IMG/VR virus record: IMGVR_UViG_3300031841_000100
Location: 1-24,402 of that record
Direction: 5' to 3' (one strand)
Length of the DNA: 24,402 bases
Source: a virus
In this document: one piece after another, positions 8,901 to 16,586 of the stretch
Layout: every line of letters begins with the position of its first letter
Numbering within the stretch: the first letter of the stretch is position 1
Translations under genes and position numbers: made by a program
The notes under the pieces: model-generated
What the model was told of the DNA's origin: nothing
Databases searched by the model: none
The model's input: the letters and a program-made list of their open reading frames with translations, nothing else

Positions 8901-9130
8901 TTATTGTAAATTGGATTGCTAAATTGTGAGTATCCTTTTTTATTAAGATGATCGACTAATAGACTATATTCTTTTTCTACAGAGTTTCTTTCACTATCAA
9001 ATCTATCACTAGCAAACATTGCATCATAACTAGCTCTAAAATTTTCTAAGTATCCAGTTCTATCTCCACTAGCCCAGGATGTTTCTCCTAAAGAGTTTGT
9101 GGCTTTTTTCTCATCAAAGACAAAAGACAT
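5972..9130 (-). CDS. Giant putative ejection protein with ParB-like and RelA/SpoT-like domains (1052 aa)
   Basis: Multi-domain protein in the internal virion block. Residues 100-150 are helical. Residues 155-265 are Gly/Ala-rich and hydrophobic (FGNFAGSFSALVTDPLVLGT, then GTAVEIPIQI and AGSFVLGGLIQGI), as in membrane-interacting ejection proteins. Residues about 360-500 look like a ParB/sulfiredoxin-fold domain with VDGHQRLGLAKRL (DGHQR at 417-421). Residues 690-820 are a low-complexity Ser/Thr/Pro/Asp linker. Residues about 823-1000 resemble a RelA/SpoT synthetase: K864 and S868-K872 in the ATP-binding stretch, D883 in VSDLLRARI, GYRGIH at 926-931, E943 in AELQIR and SHKLYK at 958-963. No HD hydrolase domain is visible. 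The C-terminus PMREFLEDDAKAAQALERL ending in Cys resembles phage polyvalent-protein tails. The start overlaps the previous stop (TAATG). The domain calls rest on motif recognition and activity is inferred. Confidence 0.85.
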   Translation of the reverse strand: MSFVFDEKKATNSLGETSWASGDRTGYLENFRASYDAMFASDRFDSERNSVEKEYSLLVDHLNKKGYSQFSNPIYNNEDVPLGPEDPRVLDEPPPSETENIETFWQRIDELKAANPDIAEELTNMGYENQDQFFNTMGVRIQGLHDKQADIADRSTGMGTFGNFAGSFSALVTDPLVLGTLPIGAMYKVPTTALAAAWRVAWVEGLIGTAVEIPIQIKAQGFRKEVGLKTEVELFGKTVNLGVLNTLTVGAGSFVLGGLIQGIIKGVPNATGILRKQLNKSSDEEINKISKALKIENPEELSKVKQPENPFEETKATSQLDTENHNAAQSMVLNDIKKEIKPIEAAIKSKSINEITANNQIYKPEEIEFDPVNFQYKTDGDKRGVSNKLAEVKEWDNVAAGTIMVFEYRNGTKAIVDGHQRLGLAKRLSAQGKKIDLLAYTIREADGITPEAAMIKGLMVNLMNNTGTASDAAKILRSRYGVDFEQIKKFLPPRTNLVRNTFGLTRLSDDAWGMVSNNRQLENLGAKVGEIIEDQSLHANIIKILKDKKFSTVGELEQTLRLTNTLPKTVTKQDTLFGTDFFAETLLVERSQLLNWAKKNITKRSAAFKTIVENDTTLQKAGNKLNKLNNEEQRLIYEQVGERFEQIATRAGAELSDKLTKAAQLLKDGKRGDAEKFFQQAIDDAAAKGDFRGSDVSQSFGANKTEIETPTIPTKFEEDLKTDKLFSDPKVGQASEDPSIADEILGEGISKEIKDDVGSGGSVSTSPAVKSLSITQDLAAGSQRTKATPPSSVFADATASPPSLRGSDNNIVGSTSAISKRIIYHSINDINELKALAKKNYDGYLAFLNKFKEKHKANIDISIKDDASLAEKLKTRNIEEVSDLLRARIDVDTIDQARAVAQDIKNTVKAIEFDDFLKTENGRGSGYRGIHVQLLTKDGMTAELQIRLKSTASILTRSHKLYKMKASEFKTAKGLAAFEKAKENIRMELDDAWFSALEKQGLGSEELIDAKIHTGTYIDGAGEEIDIVKPMREFLEDDAKAAQALERLKDCK

Positions 9131-11232
9131 TATCTACTTTCCCAGTTTGATCTAACTTTATTGAAATCTATTATAAAAAAATTATTACCCTCTTTTGCAA
9201 AATTACCATCAATTGCGTATTTAGGATCTGCATTAGCTTTAGATGGATGATCTTGCATAGCTACTTTAAATTTACCATAGCCCACACTAACTAAGTATGG
9301 ATCTCCACCCTCAAAAATTTGTATGTTTCTAATTTTACCATCGCTAGATTTACCTACTGCATCTCCAGGTAAGAATTTACCATCAACTGTAGTTCCGCTA
9401 GCTGTAGCTAACATAGCTGGATTTTCTTTTAACCAATCTACAAAATCGTTAAACTCATCATTCTTTAACCACATTGGAACATGAACAGCGTTGTTATTAT
9501 ATTCTGCAACACCGCCATATTTACCATTAGCACCTAAAGACATATTCATTGCTTTATCGTAAAGTTTTTTATCAAAAGTACCCGTCTTATATTTTGGAGA
9601 ATTAAAATACATAGCAGCATAAATATTATCTGCAGTTCCAACTATGTTGTTAAATGTTTCTACATTTTCTGGAAATATATTTTTATACTTAGCAATCGTT
9701 AATCTTTTATCTGTGTCTTTAACTTTAATATCTATATTGTCATTTTTATTTAATAGATAACCCTCAATAGCTAGATCTATAGCTTTGTTAGGCATACCCT
9801 CAGATATAATACTTAAACCTCCTATATGAGCTAGGAATTGATCTTTTTCCTGGAGCTGAGCAAATACTTCTGGAGCTTTATCTCCAAAACCCTCAACTAA
9901 TATTTGAGACATGAATTGTATTTGTGTTGCATTTTCCATTTTACCTAAAACAGCTGTTATTTGTGTAGCCTCAGTTTCAGATAAAAATTTACTTTCTACT
10001 CCATAAATAGCTCCAATGCTTTCTGCTTGTGATTTTCTTTTAATCATAGCAGCTTTAAAAGTTTCGAAGTTTCCTTTTGGATCAGATGCAAACTCATTGA
10101 AATCGATTGTTTCAATATCAAATGTTCCTCTTTTAGATGCAGCTAATATTGGATCTTTTTTTAGATCTGTTTTTAGTTTAGCCTGGTAATCTTCAATTGT
10201 TTTTAATTGATCGTATAATACAGTTGAAGTTCCCTGTTTATTAGCAGCTATCTTAGCTCTTGTATCAGTTATAAAATTTTCTATTTGTGTTGGTGTCATT
10301 ACATTTAATGATTGAACCAAAGCAACTTTAGCTTTTATCTTTTGAGCTTTTAATTCTATTTCTGGCTTACCTAATGCTTTTCCAGTAGCCTCATAACCAT
10401 CAAGCGTAGCAAGATCTGGAAGAATACCATCGCTAGCCATGTTGTCCATCTTAGTTAATTCAGAGTTAATTAATTTTGTAGATGTTTCACTAGATGTTTT
10501 AAAATGACTTTGTAATTTTTCTATATCTTCTACTGATAATCTATTATCTTTTTTAGCAGCCTCTAATGCGCCAGCTCTTTGATCTATTGGTACATTTTTA
10601 TAACCAAAGTAAGCTATATCTCTTCTAGTAGTTTGTTTAACATCATCTGTTTTTTCTCCAAACAAATCGCTAAATTTTTTACTATTTAATAATTCTTTTA
10701 ATTCTGTTTCTGCAGCAAATTGAGTATCTGGATTTTGTGCATATATTATTTTTTTCTTTAATGTTTCTATGTATGTAAGATTTTCAGCTCTATTATTTTC
10801 AATTAAATTTTTTGTAGTTGATAATCTAATTTCGTTGCCATCTTCTAATTCTTGTTTTTTTAACCAATTGTTAAAATATTTTTTAGCAAATAAACCATTA
10901 AAATTATTTGTGGTATCTTTAACTTTTTGTACTTCATTTTTATAATATTCTAATCCTTGATCTGGATCATTCATTTGGGATGCAATAAGTTTGTGAGCAG
11001 ATAAACCTTGTTTGTTTTCTGATCCATTCATCACAGATTTTTTCTTTTCAAACAAATCATTCTCAGATTTTATTTGTTGGTGTTTAATGTAAAGATTTTC
11101 TCCAGATTTTAAAAAACCTTTCATGGCTTTGCCAATAGAACCAGCCTCATTTAAACTAATTTGTCTTGTATCATATTTATTAGATGTTTGTTCTGTTGGT
11201 GCTATTTGTGATTTATATAATTTTATTGCCAT
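9130..11232 (-). CDS. Internal virion-type protein (700 aa), gp15 position
   Basis: Long, Lys/Asn/Glu-rich, predominantly helical protein with no catalytic motif that I recognise. It starts MAIKLYKSQIAPTEQ after an AGGAGAA ribosome site 6-7 nt upstream. Residues 20-150 are dense in charged helices (KQGLSAHKLIASQM, YYKNEVQKVKD) that suggest coiled coil. Residues 560-700 are more globular and end in FFIIDFNKVRSNWESR. It sits between a gp14-like protein and the 1052-aa protein. In T7-like virions the internal core proteins occupy this place in the order gp14, gp15, gp16, so I infer an ejected or internal core component. The downstream gene begins within its stop codon (TAATG), which implies coupled translation. 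A tail-needle or other virion protein cannot be ruled out. Confidence 0.7.
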   Translation of the reverse strand: MAIKLYKSQIAPTEQTSNKYDTRQISLNEAGSIGKAMKGFLKSGENLYIKHQQIKSENDLFEKKKSVMNGSENKQGLSAHKLIASQMNDPDQGLEYYKNEVQKVKDTTNNFNGLFAKKYFNNWLKKQELEDGNEIRLSTTKNLIENNRAENLTYIETLKKKIIYAQNPDTQFAAETELKELLNSKKFSDLFGEKTDDVKQTTRRDIAYFGYKNVPIDQRAGALEAAKKDNRLSVEDIEKLQSHFKTSSETSTKLINSELTKMDNMASDGILPDLATLDGYEATGKALGKPEIELKAQKIKAKVALVQSLNVMTPTQIENFITDTRAKIAANKQGTSTVLYDQLKTIEDYQAKLKTDLKKDPILAASKRGTFDIETIDFNEFASDPKGNFETFKAAMIKRKSQAESIGAIYGVESKFLSETEATQITAVLGKMENATQIQFMSQILVEGFGDKAPEVFAQLQEKDQFLAHIGGLSIISEGMPNKAIDLAIEGYLLNKNDNIDIKVKDTDKRLTIAKYKNIFPENVETFNNIVGTADNIYAAMYFNSPKYKTGTFDKKLYDKAMNMSLGANGKYGGVAEYNNNAVHVPMWLKNDEFNDFVDWLKENPAMLATASGTTVDGKFLPGDAVGKSSDGKIRNIQIFEGGDPYLVSVGYGKFKVAMQDHPSKANADPKYAIDGNFAKEGNNFFIIDFNKVRSNWESR

Positions 11233-11243
11233 ATTTTATTCTC

Positions 11244-11690
11244 CTAAGCGTTTTGCATTTTAAATCCAAGATCTAATAAACTTGCTCCAGCTGCATAGTA
11301 AGATGCTTTCTTAGCAACTTTACCTCTCCATCTAGCAAGATCTGCATCAGCTCTTTTTTGAATTGCATCGTTATATGCTTGATCTCTAGCATTCTCTGCA
11401 TTGTATTGAAGATTATCTCTATCTCTTTGTAATTCTAATTCTTGATCGTATAATGCCTCAACTACAGTTCCAGACATTGTGGCTCCACTAGATAAATAAG
11501 CTACAGTAGTTTTGCCTTGGATCTGTTCAACTGTTTTATCAAACTTAGGTAAAGAATATTCATTATGAACAGACATAATCTGTTCAGCTTTCTGCTCATC
11601 TAATTTTGCATTACGCTCTAATATCTTAGCATTATAATTAGCTGCTGCTTGTTGTGACTTACCCGCAAATATATCTCCAAAAAAACTCAT
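11244..11690 (-). CDS. Internal virion protein, T7 gp14-like (148 aa)
   Basis: Starts MSFFGDIFAGKSQQAAANYN and carries a long amphipathic helical region at residues 12-50 and 80-125 (RDRDNLQYNAENARDQAYND, then DADLARWRG). A Gly/Ala-rich centre (TVAYLSSGATMSGTVVEAL) and a hydrophobic end (SYYAAGASLLDLGFKMQNA) may insert in a membrane. This pattern (SFFGDI start, Ala/Gln-rich helices, SSGATMSGTVVE) is typical of gp14-type internal virion proteins in podoviruses. These are ejected first and form part of the channel in the host envelope. It overlaps the GNAT-like gene by 4 nt and precedes the 700-aa gene. The family call rests on pattern and position. Confidence 0.75.
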   Translation of the reverse strand: MSFFGDIFAGKSQQAAANYNAKILERNAKLDEQKAEQIMSVHNEYSLPKFDKTVEQIQGKTTVAYLSSGATMSGTVVEALYDQELELQRDRDNLQYNAENARDQAYNDAIQKRADADLARWRGKVAKKASYYAAGASLLDLGFKMQNA

Positions 11691-12139
11691 CTTTCTATCC
11701 TCGCAAATCTAATAAAGTCTTCTCCATCTGGTCCATAGTTTTTCATAAGACCCTCTGGATTTAGACCCAGCCATTTAGCAAATCGGATTGCCATTTCACA
11801 ATCTGCTTTGACACTTGTTTGTAGTCTTTTTATTTTATTATTTTTTATAAGCATCTCAGTTCTTTTTTTTATATGCTTTGCGCAAAAAATTGGATACTTA
11901 TAAATATCTTTTGTAGCCAAGACCCACCCCTCGGCAACGCCATCCCAAAGTGTAAATACACCTCCAGCCGCTATGGGTTTGTTATTAACTAAACCCGTGA
12001 ACGACATACCAACTTCTTTTAAGTAGTAAGCATATTTTTTATGTTCTGGTTTCAGCTCTAATAATTTGCTGTTTAAACCAATCTCTAATATTTGTTCAGC
12101 GTGTTTATTTTCAAAAGGTACAATTACAACTTTAGACAC
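11687..12139 (-). CDS. GNAT-like protein of the T7 gp13 family (150 aa)
   Basis: Has the outline of a GCN5-related N-acetyltransferase fold. There is a central strand pair NNKPIAAGGVFTLWDGVAEGW (residues 52-72) and a C-terminal segment of the type seen in GNAT motif B, with KADCEMAIRFAKWLGLNPEG, then MKNYGPDGEDFIRFARI. The classical acetyl-CoA loop (Q/RxxGxG/A) is not clear, so catalytic activity is doubtful. T7 gp13, an assembly protein needed for the internal core, belongs to this fold group, and the position between the tail tube gene and the gp14-like gene fits. The first 8 nt overlap the end of the gp12-like gene. Role in virion assembly is inferred from that position. Confidence 0.75.
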   Translation of the reverse strand: MSKVVIVPFENKHAEQILEIGLNSKLLELKPEHKKYAYYLKEVGMSFTGLVNNKPIAAGGVFTLWDGVAEGWVLATKDIYKYPIFCAKHIKKRTEMLIKNNKIKRLQTSVKADCEMAIRFAKWLGLNPEGLMKNYGPDGEDFIRFARIER

Positions 12140-14636
12140 TCTCTGTCTCCAATCGTGGATATATACCTAGAATAGTCATTGGTAGAGCTTGAGGTTGTTT
12201 AACATAAATTAATCCCTCTACTCCGTGTCCAGCATCAAACTCAACTTGTTTGTCGCCAGTAAATAATGGAACGGGTAAATCCATACTAGCTCCACTATCT
12301 CTAAAATCTATTGCGGTTAAATTATCTGAGCTTGGTCCAACACTAGCTCCAACTGTATTTTGAAATCTTACAGATAAATCAAAAACTCTTACAGTTTTAG
12401 TTTGTGTTGTTTCTGTATAACCCTCATCCAATCTCATAGTTCTTAAATCAGATGTATATAATAATCCTACAGATGCCTCTTCAATTGCTGTGTCCAGGTT
12501 AATTGAACCCGATGAAACTGTTTTTGAATTTTGTACGGATCCCTCTCCGATTATATCTACTACTTCTCCCTCTAAATGAGTTAAACCAGATAAGGTAGAA
12601 GTTTCTCCACCAGTATAATTTAAACCACTATCTAAATAATGAAACGCAGTAAGATCTTGATTAAATTCAAAAGGTGTAAAATATTCAACATATCTTTTTG
12701 TAGCTCCATTTATATATCTTTGAACAATGACCCAAACTTGATCCTCTTCCCCATCGCCATCAATACAAGCTACACTTTCAACTTTAGCATGAGTTAAAAT
12801 TTTATCAGTTTGCTCTGAGCTATGTGCAGAAGTTAAATTGACTACAGTTTCTCTAGCCTCATCTGTGTATAATTGTATTTGATTATCATCTATTTTTTCT
12901 ACAAAGTATTTTGTATTTTCAGATAAACCAGAAATAGCAGTACCAGAATTTTTGTAAAAAATATGATTACCACTTTTAAAACCATGAGCTGATACAAATA
13001 AAATATTATTATTTATATTTACACCTTGATAAATAAATTGTGTTGTGTCAGATCCAGGAGCGGAAGTTAAACTAATAGCTGTTCCAGCAATAGCATTAGA
13101 AGAAGATTTTGCTAATTTAATATTATTAGCATCAACACTAATAACATAATAAACTTTAGAATTTGATAATCCACCTATCTTATTAGATGCAGCGTAATAA
13201 TAAACTTGATCTCCCGTAGCTAAACCATGACCCGTAATTGTAATTTGATTTGATGTGGTATTTACATTTGTTGAATTTGCTGTGAATGAAATCTTTTGTT
13301 GCTTAACAGTTTTACCAGTATCAGATTTTCCTCCGAAGATGTGTCTGTGCCAGGCTACAACATTCTCTAATCTATTATAAGTTAATCCAGCCATTTGACC
13401 ATCAGCTCTTACTGCCCATACAACAGAGTATGGTTCTTGTTGATAAGACATATCTGTTAAACCACTTTCTGAAATATGATCTGCTAAGATAGTAAGATCT
13501 GGAGCTGTATAACCATCTGTATCAAAGTTATAAGCTAACTCTCTAATTTTTCTTCTTGCTCTTTGTAAAAATATTGTTGCGTTTCCAATTGATAAAGCAT
13601 CAACACCAGAAGATCCGTAGTTAGATTGTTTTCTAATATTAATGTTAGTTGGTGTTATAGCATCTTGAGCTGCTCCAGAAGATACAGCATACTCTCCACC
13701 CGTTGTCATTACAATTAAAGTTCTTGTAGCTTTTAATGCTTGGATTGCGTTGACCTGGTTAGATGCAATAGTATAGATCATAGCATCATCATCATTAGTT
13801 CCAGATGTCATATTTTCATAATCTCCAGACTTAGAAAAAAACATAGTCTGTGGTTGATTAGAAGTTCCAGCAAAAACTAATCTTTGTTCAAAGAAAGATA
13901 CACATCTAGGATGACCAGTTGTTGTAGAGAAAGCTCCTAACTTCCAATCTGTGACAGCAGTAGTATTATCAAAATCATCTTCAACAGTTGCACTAACAAC
14001 TGTAGCAGAAGTAAATGCAGTTATCTTAGCATAGCCATTTGAAAAATTTATAAATCTATTTACATCGGTTGAAACAAAAGCAGAGCTGCTAGCAGTAATA
14101 GTTATAGATCCAGTAGTTCCACTAGGGGTCATCGTTGTAGATGAGGTGTTGCTATCTAGGTATGGTCCATCAGTAAAATCAACATCTGCTAAAGTCCATG
14201 ATGTATGACCAGTACGAGATAATTTTTTTACGGGATGATTTTCGTTGCATATATACATGACATCGGCACTTTGCGCGAATTTAAGATCAAACAATTGTGC
14301 TGTTGTATATGGAGATGCGATTTCATAAGCAGATCCACCAGATGTTATTTGACCATCATCTTTATAAAATCTTATATATTGATTGCCAAACTCTAAAACA
14401 TAAGTTTGCTCAGTTGAAAAACTGAATGGAATTAATCTTGTTTTAGCTGAGCTTGTTTTAACTTCTGCTACAAAATAAGTTCCTGGTCTTCTAGTTATTG
14501 GTCCATGGGGTAATACAACAAAGTTCTCAATACGAGATGCAGCCGAAAAGTATTTCGCAAAATCTGTTCTTCCTTGCATACTGTCACTCATCTCCCCCGC
14601 TGTAAAGCTAGGGATTGATAGTAATTGTTTTCCCAT
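12132..14636 (-). CDS. Tail tubular protein B / nozzle (T7 gp12-like, 834 aa)
   Basis: Virion tail protein. The N-terminus SIPSFTAGEMSDSMQGRTDF, then ENFVVLPHGPITRRPGT near residue 37, is the hallmark of the gp12 nozzle family. Next comes LIPFSFSTEQTYVLEFGNQY around residues 65-85. The rest is beta-rich, with repeated short modules of Ser/Thr/Asn strands, including two related segments at about residues 450-520 and 535-600 (ITGHGLATGDQVYYY and VSAHGFKSGNHIFYK). These are inserted domains likely exposed on the tail tip. It begins one base after the gp11-like stop codon. It would form the lower tail through which DNA and the internal proteins leave. Confidence 0.9.
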   Translation of the reverse strand: MGKQLLSIPSFTAGEMSDSMQGRTDFAKYFSAASRIENFVVLPHGPITRRPGTYFVAEVKTSSAKTRLIPFSFSTEQTYVLEFGNQYIRFYKDDGQITSGGSAYEIASPYTTAQLFDLKFAQSADVMYICNENHPVKKLSRTGHTSWTLADVDFTDGPYLDSNTSSTTMTPSGTTGSITITASSSAFVSTDVNRFINFSNGYAKITAFTSATVVSATVEDDFDNTTAVTDWKLGAFSTTTGHPRCVSFFEQRLVFAGTSNQPQTMFFSKSGDYENMTSGTNDDDAMIYTIASNQVNAIQALKATRTLIVMTTGGEYAVSSGAAQDAITPTNINIRKQSNYGSSGVDALSIGNATIFLQRARRKIRELAYNFDTDGYTAPDLTILADHISESGLTDMSYQQEPYSVVWAVRADGQMAGLTYNRLENVVAWHRHIFGGKSDTGKTVKQQKISFTANSTNVNTTSNQITITGHGLATGDQVYYYAASNKIGGLSNSKVYYVISVDANNIKLAKSSSNAIAGTAISLTSAPGSDTTQFIYQGVNINNNILFVSAHGFKSGNHIFYKNSGTAISGLSENTKYFVEKIDDNQIQLYTDEARETVVNLTSAHSSEQTDKILTHAKVESVACIDGDGEEDQVWVIVQRYINGATKRYVEYFTPFEFNQDLTAFHYLDSGLNYTGGETSTLSGLTHLEGEVVDIIGEGSVQNSKTVSSGSINLDTAIEEASVGLLYTSDLRTMRLDEGYTETTQTKTVRVFDLSVRFQNTVGASVGPSSDNLTAIDFRDSGASMDLPVPLFTGDKQVEFDAGHGVEGLIYVKQPQALPMTILGIYPRLETESV

Positions 14637-14637
14637 A

Positions 14638-15219
14638 TTAGTATCTACTTGTTATAAAATCTTCTGTTAAGATTTGATCTACTTGACCATTTGCTGGATC
14701 TACATTGTATCCCTCGCTAGCGTCTGTATGTTTAGCAAGTGATAGTTTGTATTCGTATTTTTCTTGCATTAGTTTAGCTACCTGGAGATTAGCTGTAATT
14801 GCATAAGCTATATCTGCAGCTAAACCAGCTGATATTGTTTCTCTTAATAACACATCCATTTCGTTTGGATCTGTGACTTGAGATATAAAACTAATTTTAA
14901 TTGCACTTTCGTTGCAAAGAATTTTTCTTCCCTCTACTTTATGATCTGAATTGTAAGCATCTAAATTTAAAAGTCTCAGGCAATCACTTGGTAAAGTAAA
15001 TTGAAACTTAAAACCATAAGCTGGAGTTGCAGTATCTTGAGCCAATTGTTGTCTCTTGATTAATGAGTTCCAGGGATGACTTCGAAATACCGCATCTCTA
15101 ACAGTAGCATATCGCTCATTGCAAAGTCTTGCGTTTTTAGAATTATCAGTAAGTGAAGTAATGCTCGCAGCTCCTAGCTGATTGAGCGCAGAATTACAAA
15201 TTTGAACGACACTAGCCAT
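14638..15219 (-). CDS. Tail tubular protein A / head-tail adaptor (T7 gp11-like, 193 aa)
   Basis: Matches the gp11 adaptor family. It has an N-terminal helix SVVQICNSALNQLG, the ARLCNERYATVRDAVFRSHPW stretch (residues 30-50, with NERY and the HPW turn), then a FTLPSDCLRLLNL strand and a helical C-terminus with ISAGLAADIAYAITANLQ. Length is close to T7 gp11 (196 aa). It forms the ring between portal and nozzle in podoviruses. The gene lies 3 nt after the 46-aa basic protein and 1 nt before the gp12-like gene, the usual order portal, capsid, gp11, gp12. Confidence 0.9.
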   Translation of the reverse strand: MASVVQICNSALNQLGAASITSLTDNSKNARLCNERYATVRDAVFRSHPWNSLIKRQQLAQDTATPAYGFKFQFTLPSDCLRLLNLDAYNSDHKVEGRKILCNESAIKISFISQVTDPNEMDVLLRETISAGLAADIAYAITANLQVAKLMQEKYEYKLSLAKHTDASEGYNVDPANGQVDQILTEDFITSRY

Positions 15220-15222
15220 TTG

Positions 15223-15363
15223 TTATGCTCTCCTCTTTTTTTTTGGAAATCCAGCTTTCATATTCGCGTATGCTTTTTTAGTGATTGTACTTTTAGATTT
15301 TGGTCTTGAAGTACCAGCTCTTTTTCTAGCATTTATATTTGCGTATAAGCCTCTTTTAGCCAT
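15223..15363 (-). CDS. Tiny Lys/Arg-rich protein (46 aa)
   Basis: Short open frame MAKRGLYANINARKRAGTSR continuing to AYANMKAGFPKKKRRA. It is preceded by AGAGGAAATAAC, where the Shine-Dalgarno core overlaps the stop of the 41-aa gene. It has 18 Lys/Arg in 46 residues. The GLYANINAR and AYANMKAGFP halves repeat a Tyr-Ala-Asn core. Proteins with this MAKRGLYANINARK-type opening occur between capsid and tail genes of many marine and alphaproteobacterial podoviruses. I recognise the type but know no established function. Extreme basicity suggests binding of DNA or of acidic virion surfaces. Its reality is supported by the ribosome site, tight packing and conserved type. Confidence 0.75.
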   Translation of the reverse strand: MAKRGLYANINARKRAGTSRPKSKSTITKKAYANMKAGFPKKKRRA

Positions 15364-15365
15364 TG

Positions 15366-15491
15366 TTATTTCCTCTTTTTACTTTTCATTATTTTTGCTT
15401 TGAGATCTGCTGGTAATCTTTTTTGACCACCTTTTAGCTTGTTGCTTGGTCTGCCTCTCTTAGACCCGTATGTTCCTTTACCCATTGGCAT
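15366..15491 (-). CDS. Tiny basic protein MPMGKGTYGSKRGRP-type (41 aa)
   Basis: Opens MPMGKGTYGSKRGRPSNKLK and ends IMKSKKRK. The motif MGKGTYGSKxGRP is common in very small phage proteins encoded next to capsid or tail genes, usually with no assigned role. The ATG at 15491 follows GGAGAAACCTT, and a second ATG two codons later (15485) is possible. The GRP segment resembles AT-hook-type minor-groove binding, though a single copy proves little. It follows the post-capsid hairpin and is 2 nt from the 46-aa gene, so the pair form a small operon segment between head and tail genes. Confidence 0.75.
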   Translation of the reverse strand: MPMGKGTYGSKRGRPSNKLKGGQKRLPADLKAKIMKSKKRK

Positions 15492-15518
15492 AAGGTTTCT
15501 CCTATTGGTTAGTTTAAC

Positions 15519-15558
15519 ATTCTAGGCGGGTTCCACTCTCGCTTTCCCCGCCTAAAAT
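15519..15558 (-). terminator. Strong hairpin after the capsid gene
   Basis: Inverted repeat with core arms AGGCGGG and CCCGCCT around a 16-nt loop. On the minus-strand RNA it extends to 12 bp (one G-U) because flanking ATTTT and GAAT sides also pair. It starts 13 nt past the capsid stop codon. On the minus strand no U-run follows (AGAATGTTAAAC), so it is a weak intrinsic terminator at best. It may instead stabilise or separate the abundant capsid mRNA from the tail genes, in the place where T7 has its late terminator. Confidence 0.65.
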
Positions 15559-15570
15559 TTCTAGTGACTA

Positions 15571-16443
15571 TTACTCATCACAAGGTACTTGGAAAACTTT
15601 ACTTTCTTCCATTCTAGTAGCTCCAAGAGCCATAGAGTAGTACACTTGAGTTGCGTAAGATTTGTCATCTCTCTCTGTGATTTTTGCTTTTACATCAGCA
15701 CCAATCGCTAACTTGATTGCGTCTTCAGTAAAACCAAAACATAATCTATCGTCTGTGTTAGTTCCATCAAAAGCAAGTCTAGTTGACATGATAAATTCGA
15801 AACCTAAGAACGAATTGATTGATCCTTGAGCTAGAGCTTTTACAGTATTAAAATCGCTAGATTTTACTTCTGTTGTCGCTAATAGATCTTGGATCTGTTT
15901 TGGACCACAAACAAAGTATCTTTTTAAAGATGGATCTACATCGCCATTGTCGAAGAAATATTTAGTTTCTAACAACTTAGTAATTGTTAATCCGTCTGTT
16001 TGTTGTGCAGTTGAGAATTTAGATCCTGCTGGTAATGCTACCGCTGTTCCACCCGCAACGCCAGTATCAGCTGAGCCGCCTAGAGCTGCGATGATAATAT
16101 CATCGATAGATCTATTCATAGCTGCTGCTGCTGCTTTAGCGTAGTTAGAAGTTGGATCAACAAGCATTCTTACCTTGTCAAGATCATCTATTAGATCAGC
16201 CCATTCATAGTCGGCTAAGCTAACTCGTCTTCTGCTATGCGGAGTGTTCACTTGAGGAGTTGCCCCATGCCTCGTTGTACGAGCAACCGCTGCGGTTGCG
16301 CCAATTTGGTCAAAGAAAGCATTTTTTCCTCTTACAGTTTCAACATCCACCGCACCTCTTAACTTGCTACCCATTTGTTGTGATAGCATACTTACATTTG
16401 AAGAGTATTGTTCTACAAATGCTGTAGTTATTTGAGTTGACAT
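15571..16443 (-). CDS. Major capsid protein (290 aa)
   Basis: HK97-fold-type phage capsid protein by family resemblance. It opens MSTQITTAFVEQYSSNV, has GKNAFFDQIGATAAV at residues 39-53, and then the RHGATPQVNTPHSRRRVSL region with the DYEWADLIDDLDKVRML segment (E-loop/P-domain hinge type). The ALGGSADTG and CGPKQIQDLLATTEV segments follow, and the end is ATRMEESKVFQVPCDE. This matches the phage capsid family seen in podoviruses with Sf6/T7-type mosaics. It sits directly after the scaffold gene, with a 143-nt structured leader upstream and a hairpin downstream, both features that often mark a highly expressed coat gene. A GAGGGAGAC ribosome site lies 5 nt before the ATG. Confidence 0.9.
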   Translation of the reverse strand: MSTQITTAFVEQYSSNVSMLSQQMGSKLRGAVDVETVRGKNAFFDQIGATAAVARTTRHGATPQVNTPHSRRRVSLADYEWADLIDDLDKVRMLVDPTSNYAKAAAAAMNRSIDDIIIAALGGSADTGVAGGTAVALPAGSKFSTAQQTDGLTITKLLETKYFFDNGDVDPSLKRYFVCGPKQIQDLLATTEVKSSDFNTVKALAQGSINSFLGFEFIMSTRLAFDGTNTDDRLCFGFTEDAIKLAIGADVKAKITERDDKSYATQVYYSMALGATRMEESKVFQVPCDE

Positions 16444-16485
16444 AATTGTCTCCCTCTTTGGTTAGTGTTATTGTTTATGTTAAAA

Positions 16486-16575
16486 CGGATGATTATCCTT
16501 GCGGGTCGCTCCTCGGTTTTAGATCTCATGGATCCCAGGCTATTCCTGGTGTCAATTGGGGTCGAATGATTATCC
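16486..16575 (-). repeat. Direct repeat pair in the capsid leader
   Basis: Two copies of the 13-mer GGATAATCATYCG on the minus strand, at 16575-16563 (with T) and 16498-16486 (with C), 77 nt apart. They flank the hairpins between the scaffold and capsid genes. They could be protein-binding sites or remnants of a duplication. Spacing is close to seven to eight helical turns. Confidence 0.6.
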
Positions 16576-16579
16576 CAAT
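16535..16579 (-). promoter_or_regulatory. Structured leader / candidate promoter of the capsid gene
   Basis: On the minus strand ATTGGG and CCCAAT (16579-16555) can form a 6-bp stem with a 13-nt loop. CCAGG and CCTGG (16549-16535) form a second stem with a 5-nt loop. A TTGACA hexamer (16555-16550) lies between them, but no good -10 box follows at 16-18 nt. The whole 143-nt gap (16444-16586) holds no convincing gene. A role as capsid-gene leader, processing site or promoter is inferred only. Confidence 0.4.
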
Positions 16580-16586
16580 ATTTCAG

